Shown in pieces: positions 56,817 through 64,000 of a stretch of 64,000 nucleotides of DNA. The stretch is from Cherax quadricarinatus (lineage: Eukaryota; Arthropoda; Malacostraca; Decapoda; Parastacidae): positions 43,501 to 107,500 of the forward strand of contig NW_027195225.1 in assembly GCF_038502225.1 (NCBI RefSeq), in the 5' to 3' direction. The first letter of the stretch is position 1. Each line of letters opens with the position of its first letter. A program made the translations under genes and the position numbers. The notes under the pieces are model-generated. The model was not told the origin of the DNA. It did not search any database and worked only from the letters and a program-made list of their open reading frames with translations.

Positions 56817-57242
56817 TGTGGCATGTAAAGAGTATGTAACCTTTATTCGGCGCATGTACACACCCTCATTTACAGGCTATCTCCCCCAACCAGCGAACCA
56901 GGTTGCTAAGAGTTGATGATGGGGCCCCGTCGTTCAACTAGTAACCAGGTTCTAGCCAATAAGAAGATGGTTTTGGCAATCGCAGAGGTTATGTGGGTAC
57001 CACTCTCCTGTCTGCCCTTGTCATTCCCATTCTAGAGCTGGTTGAAGCACGGTCTGCTATCTTGTGGCTTCTATTTCTGCCTTGCTTACCGTGGAGTGCA
57101 CTATACTTATCACTGTACATAGTGTACATATTGCTGTTCTAAATTGGTGAAGGATAATATAAGTCTAAACTTTTTCTGCTGTGTTTATTTTGCTCCCATT
57201 ACACCCGGGATAACAGGCCATTTGGAATCCTGGGTTGTAAAA
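56817..57242 (+). mobile_element. Solo LTR 1 inside the 33-bp array
   Basis: 426 bp of non-repeat DNA beginning TGTGGCATGTAAAGAG and ending CCTGGGTTGTAAAA. ACCCC stands on both sides (56812-56816 and 57243-57247), which is a 5-bp target duplication within the repeat unit CTGTACCCCCATG. The same sequence is the 5' LTR of the Gypsy-like element at 61901. The 3' end is defined by the flanking array and does not show the usual CA, so boundaries may be off by a few bases. Confidence 0.75.
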
Positions 57243-57346
57243 ACCCCCATGCCCACAGGAAGGTCACATGTTTGTACCCCCATACCCACACGAAGGCCAC
57301 ATGTCTGTACCCCCATGCCCACAGGAAGGGCATGTGTCTGTACCCC
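57243..57346. repeat. Three minisatellite units between the two solo LTRs
   Basis: Three 33/34-bp units (variants ACATGTTTGTACCCCCATAC and CACGAAGGCCACATG) that recur as a ~100-bp trimer twice more after LTR 2 (57773-57985). Confidence 0.92.
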
Positions 57347-57772
57347 TGTGGCATGTAAAGAGTATGTAACCTTTATTCGGCGCATGTACACACCCTCATT
57401 TACAGGCTATCTCCCCCAACCAGCGAACCAGGTTGCTAAGAGTTGATGATGGGGCCCCGTCGTTCAACTAGTAACCAGGTTCTAGCCAATAAGAAGATGG
57501 TTTTGGCAATCGCAGAGGTTATGTGGGTACCACTCTCCTGTCTGCCCTTGTCATTCCCATTCTAGAGCTGGTTGAAGCACGGTCTGCTATCTTGTGGCTT
57601 CTATTTCTGCCTTGCTTACCGTGGAGTGCACTATATTTATCACTGTACATAGTGTACATATTGCTGTTCTAAATTGGTGAAGGATAATATAAGTCTAAAC
57701 TTTTTCTGCTGTGTTTATTTTGCTCCCATTACACCCGGGATAACAGGCCATTTGGAATCCTGGGTTGTAAAA
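57347..57772 (+). mobile_element. Solo LTR 2, tandem duplicate of LTR 1
   Basis: Identical to LTR 1 apart from a C-to-T difference near 57634 (CTATACTTA against CTATATTTA). The start is exactly 530 bp after the start of LTR 1, and the flanking minisatellite variants are also the same. This is a tandem duplication of an LTR-plus-repeat unit, not an independent insertion. Confidence 0.85.
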
Positions 57773-60700
57773 ACCCCCATGCCCACAGGAAGGTCACATG
57801 TTTGTACCCCCATACCCACACGAAGGCCACATGTCTGTACCCCCATGCCCACAGGAAGGGCATGTGTCTGTACCCCCATGCCCACAGGAAGGTCACATGT
57901 TTGTACCCCCATACCCACACGAAGGCCACATGTCTGTACCCCCATGCCCACAGGAAGGGCATGTGTCTGTACCCCCATGCCCACAGGAAGGTCACATGTT
58001 TGTACCCCCATACCCACAGGAAGGGCATGTGTCTGTACCGCCATGCCAACAGGAAATGCATGTGTCTGTACCCCTATACCCACAGGAAGGGCATATGTTT
58101 GTACCCCATACCTATAGGAAGGGCATGTGTCTGTACCCCCATGCCCACAGGAAGGGCATGTGTCTGTACCCCCATGCCCACAGAAAGAGCATATGTTTGT
58201 ACCCCAATACCCACAGGAAGGGCATGTCTGTACCCCCATGCCCACAGGAAGGGCATATGATTGTACCCCATTCTCACAGGAAGGGCATGTGTCTGTACCC
58301 CCATGCCTACAGGAAGGACATGTGTCTGTACCCCATGCACACAGGAAGGGCATGTGTCTGTGCCCTCTTGCCCACAGGAAGGGCATGTGTCTGTACCCCA
58401 TGCCCACAGGAAGGGCATGCATCTGTACCCCCATGCCCACAGGAAGGGCATGTGTCTGTACCCCTATGCCCACAGGAAAGGCATGTGTCTGTACCCTTTT
58501 GCCCACAGGAAGGGCATGTGTCTGTACCCCCATGCCCACAGGAAGGGCATATGTCTGTACCCCATGCCCACAGATAGGGCATGTGTCTGTACCCCCATGC
58601 CCAGAGGAAGGGCATGTGTCTGTACCCCCATGCTCACAGGAAGGGCATGTGTCTGTACCCCTATGCCTACCTGAAGGGTATGTGTCTGTACCCCAATGCT
58701 AACAATAAGGGCATGTGTGTGTGCCCCCATGCCTACAGGAAGGGTATGTGTGTACCCCCATGCCCACAGGAAGGGCATGTGTCTGTACCCCCATGCTTAC
58801 AGGAAGGGTATGTGTCTGTACCTCCATGCCCACAGGAAGGGTATGTGTCTGTACCCCCATGCCCACAGGAAGGGCATGTGTCTGTACTCCCATGCCCTGA
58901 GGAAGGGTATGTGTCTGTACACCCGTGCCCACAGGAAGGGTATGTGTCTGTACTCCCATGCCCACAGGAAAGGCAAGTGTCTTACCTCCATACCCACAGG
59001 AAGGGCATGTGTCTGTACCCCCATGCCCACAGCAAGTGTATGTGTCTGTACCCCCATGCCTACAGGAAGTGTATTTGTCTGTACCCCCATGCCCACTTAA
59101 AGGGCATGTCTGTACCCCCATGCCCACAGGAAGGGCATGCCCCTACCCCCATGCCCACAAGAAAAGCATGTGTCTCTACCCCCATGCCTACAGGAAGGGC
59201 ATGTGTCTCTACCCCTATGCCCACAGGAAAGGAATATGTCAGTACCCCATGCCCACAGAAAGGGTATGTGCGTGTACCCCATGCACACAGGAATGGCATG
59301 TGTGTGTACCTCCATGAATACAGGAAGGGCATGTGTCTGTAACCCCATGCACACAGGAAGGGCATGTGTCTGAACCCCCATTCCCACAGGAAGGGCATGT
59401 GTCTGTACCCCCCATGACCACAGAAAGGGCATGTGTCTGTACCCGCATGCCCACATGAAGGACGTGTTTGTACCCTCATGCATACAGGAAGGTCATGTGT
59501 CTGTACCCCATGCCCACAGGAAGTGTATGTGTACCCCATGCCCATAGGAGGGTCATGTGTCTATATCCAGATTCCCACAGGAAGGGCATGTGTCTGTTCC
59601 CCCATGCCACAGGAAGGTCATGTGCCTATACCCCAATGCCCACTTGAAGGGTATATGTCTGTACCCCAAGCACACAGGAAGGTCATGTGTCTGTACCCTT
59701 ATGCCCTTGGGAAGGATATGTGTCTGTACCCCCATGCCTACAGGAAGGGTGTCTGTACCCCAATGCTCACAATAAGGGCATGTGTCTGTGCCCCCATGCC
59801 TACAGGAAGGGTATGTGTGTACCCCAATGCCCACAGGAAGGGCATGTGTCTGTAACCCCATGCTTCCAGGAAGGGTATGTGTCTGTACCCCCATGCCCAC
59901 AGGAAGGGCATGTGTCTGTACGCCCATGCCCACAGAAAGGGCATGTTTTTACCCCAATACCCACAGGAAGGGCATGTCTGTACCCCCATGCCCACAGGAA
60001 GGGCATATGATTGTACCCCATACTCACAGGAAGGGCATGTGTCTGTACCCCCATGCATACAGGAAGGGCATGTGTGTACCCCATGCAAACAGGAAGGGCA
60101 TGTGTCTGTGCCCTCTTGCCCAGAGGAAGGGCATGTGTCTGTACCCCAATGCCCACAGGAAGGGCTTGTGTCTGTACCCCATGCCAACAGGAAGGGAATG
60201 CATCTGTACCCCCATGCCCACAGGAAGGGCATGTGTCTACCCCCATGCCCACAGGAAAGTCATGTGTCTGTACCCCCTTGCCCACAGGAAGGGCATGTGT
60301 CTGTACCCCCATGCCCACAGGAAGGGCATATGTCTGTACCCCATGCCCACAGGTAGGGCATGTGTCTGTACCTTCATGTCCACAGGAAGGGCATGTGTCT
60401 GTACCCCCATGCTCACAGGAAATGCATGTGTCTGTACCCCCATCCCTGCCTGAAGGGTATGTGTCTGTACCCCAATGCTGACGATAAGGGCATGTGTCTG
60501 TGCCCTTATGCCTACAGGAAGGGTATGTGTGTACCCCCAGGCCCACAGGAAGGGCATGTGTCTGTACCTCCATGCCCACAGGAAGGGTATGTGTCTGTAC
60601 CCCCATGCCCACAGGAAGGGCATGTGTCTGTACTCCCATGCCAGAGGAAGGGTATGTGTCTGTACACCCGTGCCCACAGGAAGGGTATGTGTCTGTACTC

Positions 60701-61900
60701 CCATGCCCACAGGAAGGGCAAGTGTCTTACCCCCATACCCACAGGAAGGGCATGTCTGTACCCCCATGCCCACAGCAAGTGTATGTGTCTGTACCCATAT
60801 GCCTACAGGTAGTGTATGTGTCTGTACCCCCATGCCTACTTAAAGGGCATGTCTGTACCCCCATGCCCACAGGAAGGGCATGTCTCTAACCCCATGCCCA
60901 CAAGAAGGGCATGTGTCTGTACCCCGATGCCTACAGGAAGGGCATGTGTCTGTACCCCTATGCCCACAGGAAAGGAATATGTCAGTACCCCATGCCCACA
61001 GAAAGGGTATGTGTGTGTACCCCATGCCCACAGGAATGGCATGTGTCTGTACCTCCATGAATACAGGAAGGGCATGTGTCTGTAACCCCATGCACACAGA
61101 AAGGGCATGTGTCTGAACCCCCATTCCCACAGGAAGGGCATGTGTCTGTTCCCCCATGCCACAGGAAGGTCATGTGCCTGTACAACCATGCGCACTTGAA
61201 GGGTATGTGTCTGTACACCAAGCACACAGGAAGGTCATGTGTCTGTACCCTTATGCCCTCGGGAAGTATGTGTCTGTACCCCCATGCCTACAGGAAGGGT
61301 ATGTGTCTGTACCCCAATGCTCACAATAAGGGCATGTGTCTGTGCCCCCATGCCTACAGGAAGGGTATGTGTGTACCCCAATGCCCACAGGAAGGGCATG
61401 TGTCTGTAACCCCATGCTTACAGGAAGGGTATGTGTCTGTACCTCCATGCCAACAGGAAGGGCATGTGTCTCTACCCCCATGCCCACAGGAAGGGCATGT
61501 GTCTTTCCTCCCATGCCCACAGGAAGGGTATGTGTCTGTACACCCATGCCCACAGGAATGGTATGTGTCTACTCCCATGCCCACAGGAAGGGCAAGTGTC
61601 TGTACCCCCATACCAATAGGAAGGGCATGTGTCTGTACCCCCATGCCCACAGCAAGTGTATGTGTCTGTACCCCCATGCCTACAGGAAGTGTATGTGTCT
61701 GTACCCCCATGCCCACTTAAAGGGCATGTGTCTGTACCCCATGCCCACAGGAAGGGCATGTCTCTACCCCTATGCCCACAAGAAGGGCATGTGTCTGTAC
61801 CCCCATGCCTACAGGAAGGGCATGTGTCTGTACCCCTATGCCCACAGGAAGGGTATGTGTCAGTACCTCATGCCCAGAGAAAGGGTATGTGTATGTACCC
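57773..61900. repeat. 32/33-bp minisatellite, right block
   Basis: About 125 units of the same family. A block with distinctive variants (AACAATAAGGGCATGTGTGT, TATGTGTGTACCCC, CACCCGTGCCCACAGG, CAAGTGTCTTACC) occurs at about 58700, 59770, 60480 and 61320, so there is higher-order repetition with a spacing of roughly 0.7-1.1 kb. It ends against the LTR at 61901. Confidence 0.96.
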
Positions 61901-62323
61901 TGTGGCATGCAAAGAGTACGTAACCTTTATTCGGCGCATGTATACACCCTCATTTACAGGCTATCTCCCCCAACCAGTGAACCAGGTTGCTAAGAGTTGA
62001 TGATGGGGCCCCGTCGTTCAACTAGTGACCAGGTTCTAGCCAATAAGAAGATGGTTTTGGCAATCGCAGAGGTTATGTGGGTACCACTCTCCTGTCTGCC
62101 CTTGTCATTCCCATTCTAGAGCTGGTTGAAGCACGGTCTGCTATCTTGTGGCTTCTATTTCTGCCTTGCTTACCGTGGAGTGCACTATATTTATCACTGT
62201 ACATAGTGTACATATTGCTGTTCTAAATTGGTGAAGGATAATATAAGTCTAAACTTTTTCTACTGTGTTTATTTGCTCCCATTACACCCGGGGTAACAGG
62301 CCATTTGGAATCCTGGGTTGTAA
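61901..62323 (+). mobile_element. 5' LTR of a Gypsy-like retrotransposon
   Basis: Begins TGTGGCATGCAAAGAG directly after the repeat half-unit TATGTACCC, the same position within the unit as LTRs 1 and 2. It differs from them at about eight sites over 423 bp. After GGTTGTAA the sequence leaves the shared LTR and enters the leader (TATGGGTAGCCTGTCCGAG), unlike LTRs 1 and 2 which return to the array. A primer-binding site could not be identified with confidence. Confidence 0.75.
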
Positions 62324-62736
62324 TATGGGTAGCCTGTCCGAGAGTTGAGCTGGACTTAGAGAAACGGTTGAGTTTAGGGTGAAGCTCGTAGCAGGAACAT
62401 TGTGCAGCTTGCTGTCTGGCATTGCTTTACAAATTTTGCGTGTCAGTTGCTTTATGGTCAGCCTTGCTATTGTGTAATCGTTCAACAGCTCGCTACTAGC
62501 TTGTTCGGTGTGCTCGCTTCGCTACGGTCAATCTTCTAGAACAGTGTAGCTGTCTGGCATTGCTTTACAAATTTTGCGTGTCAGTTGTTACTAGCCTGTT
62601 CGGTGTGGAGAATTTTGCAGTCGGTTTTGGTTGTATGCATATTCTGCAATCGTACTGTGCATAGCTAAGCATGTTCTGCAAATTAACATGTTACGTTGGG
62701 GTATTCTGCAATCGTACTGTGCATAGCGAATAACTT
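62324..62736 (+). mobile_element. Leader of the Gypsy-like element
   Basis: Non-coding sequence between LTR and gag. It contains two pairs of direct repeats: CTGTCTGGCATTGCTTTACA plus about 18 more bases at 62412 and 62550, and ATTCTGCAATCGTACTGTGC plus ATAGC at 62641 and 62703. Confidence 0.65.
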
Positions 62737-64000
62737 ATGCCACCTAGACGAGTCAGACGTCTGGTGTTGGCATGTACTTTGCATAACCTACCTAAATTGT
62801 CCCTACAGCGTTGTTGGCAAATTGCTCGTTCCATTGGCATTAAATACAAACGCACCCTCACAGCTGCGCAACTGCGTTCACTGATTGCTGACAAACTTAT
62901 AGAAGAAGAGATGGCACATCAGACTCCTCCCTCTACGGGAGCTAGGGCAAAAACTACTATGTTCTCGCAGGAGGAAGATGATACACCTACGGAGCAAAAT
63001 GGTCAGTATAGTGCAGGTGGGTTGTCTCAGGGTGAATCAGCGTCGTTGGCACTTGAGCTGGCAAAAATCAATCTTGAGCAAACTAGGGAACAGAGAGCAT
63101 TCGCAAGGGAAGAATTTGATAGGGAAAGAGAGAGGAGGCAGTTTTCGCATTCTGTAAATGATTTTAGTTTACAAAAAGCAGTACAGTTTGTTCCCCGCTT
63201 CAATGAGGCCGAACCAGAGCAATTTTTCGAAAGCTTCGAAAATCAGGCTCGAGCCTTGAGGTGGCCGGAACAGCATTGGACATCGTTGGTTCATACAGCA
63301 TTATCGGGTAAGGCACAGGAATACGTCAGTATTAAATGACGCTGAATTCTCTGATTATCAAGTAGTGAAGACCACAGTGTTGGGAGCATATACATGTATC
63401 CCAGCCAAATACCGCAAAAACATTTAAATTAAGCAGGCGGCAGCTTGGTCAATCCCTAGTGGACTTTGTGAGACAGCAAACCAAAGCTTTTACCAGCTGG
63501 TATAAAGCAAGTGGTGTCTCTACCTTTGAGGAGCTGGTGCAGCTTATTCTGATTGATAACCTGCTGGAGTCTGTGGGACCAGAGGTTCGAGTCTTTCTGC
63601 AGGATCGTGACTTAACCACTGCATTGGAGGCAGCCAGGTTGGCTGATACCTTCGAAACTAACCGCTCCTTGTCCGAGCGGTCCCGTCTCTCTTTTCAACA
63701 GCCTGGCATGAGCAGAGATCGTCAACCTTGGAGAATGAAGTGCCAGCTGGAGGGAGAACTTCTGCGTCAGCCAACTAAGTCACATGGTGAGCCACGCTTC
63801 TCAACATATGGTCCACCTGCGGAGAGGCAAACTACTCATGGTGCATCTCGACAACAGTATCCGGAGAGACACCAGCCAGAACGACACCATTTGCAACGTC
63901 AACAGGGAGTAAAGGGCAAGCCTGTCGTCTGCTTCAGGTGCAATAAAGTAGGTCACATCAGTCCCAACTGCCCCCATAAACCCCAACCCATTGGGAAAAT
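62737..64000 (+). pseudogene. Gypsy-like gag with SCAN-like region and zinc knuckle, frameshifted, runs off the window
   Basis: The first frame (62737-63339) starts MPPRRVRRLV and contains a charged helical region (LELAKINLEQTREQRAFARE) and the capsid-type block FVPRFNEAEPEQFFESFENQ. It stops at TGA 63337, but the expected continuation (VLNDAEFSDYQVVKTTVLGA) follows in the +1 frame. After a second shift near 63422, SRRQLGQSLVDFVRQQTKAF, FEELVQLILIDNLL and EAARLADTFE can be read. This L-rich pattern resembles the SCAN-like gag domain known from some Gypsy elements. A CCHC knuckle, CFRCNKVGHISPNC, lies at 63932-63973. Gag therefore carries at least two frameshifts. Protease and polymerase would lie beyond the end of the window. 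Confidence 0.8.

Noticed and set aside
45311..61900. Dozens of long open frames on both strands with Cys/His/Pro-rich repeats
   Set aside because: These are translations of the 32/33-bp minisatellite; mixed unit lengths switch frames, so no frame is favoured. Cys spacing that resembles zinc fingers (CPSCGHGGTDT) is a coincidence of the unit.

Overview
The window is eukaryotic repeat-rich DNA, most likely from an arthropod and probably a decapod crustacean. The repeat families (CR1-like, RTE-like and I-group LINEs, a tRNA-derived SINE, Tigger, TTAA-flanked elements, and LTRs next to long minisatellites) and the very high minisatellite load fit that origin; the assignment is inference, not a database match. 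There are no operons, CRISPR arrays or bacterial genes. Only one stretch (23150-23683) looks like host protein-coding sequence: the probable last exon of a diverged cyclophilin-like protein.

Layout. 1-1875: a 16-bp minisatellite. 1876-11320: a cluster of CR1-like LINE copies, one nearly full length on the + strand (2707-6870; esterase-type ORF1 and EN-RT ORF2 with one frameshift) and three truncated copies on the - strand, one carrying a tRNA-derived SINE. 11321-14053: two more minisatellites (16 and 17 bp). 14100-22640: an I-group LINE on the - strand with gag-like ORF1, EN, RT, RNase H and a Cys/His finger, split by a second LINE at 14702-16657. 22641-24755: AT-rich DNA around the cyclophilin-like exon and its 19-bp 3' UTR repeat. 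24757-25410: a 16-bp minisatellite. 26320-33430: an RTE-like LINE (-), split by a PHD-finger LINE (+). 33880-38421: a 34-bp minisatellite with a TTAA-flanked element inserted in it; that element contains a 42-bp x 50 array. 38500-41390: RTE 3' ends with an intact Tigger-like transposon inserted. 41400-45270: RTE and other LINE fragments carrying a 60-bp minisatellite, a SINE, a small TTAA-type MITE with a 35-bp array and a solo LTR with a 52-bp array. 45347-61900: about 16.5 kb of a 32/33-bp minisatellite containing two near-identical solo LTRs. 61901-64000: the 5' LTR, leader and decayed gag of a Gypsy-like element of the same LTR family, running off the window.

Two themes tie the window together. 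First, nested insertion: at least six insertions can be read from the host sequence resuming on the far side (LINE in I element, LINE in RTE, Tigger in RTE 3' UTR, SINE in CR1, SINE in RTE, LTR in LINE), and several show target-site duplications. Second, minisatellites sit inside mobile elements: a 60-bp array made from RT coding sequence, a 52-bp array in an LTR, 42-bp and 35-bp arrays inside TTAA-type elements, and a 33-bp array that has trapped and co-amplified LTRs. Almost all the very long open frames are by-products of these arrays and are not annotated as genes.
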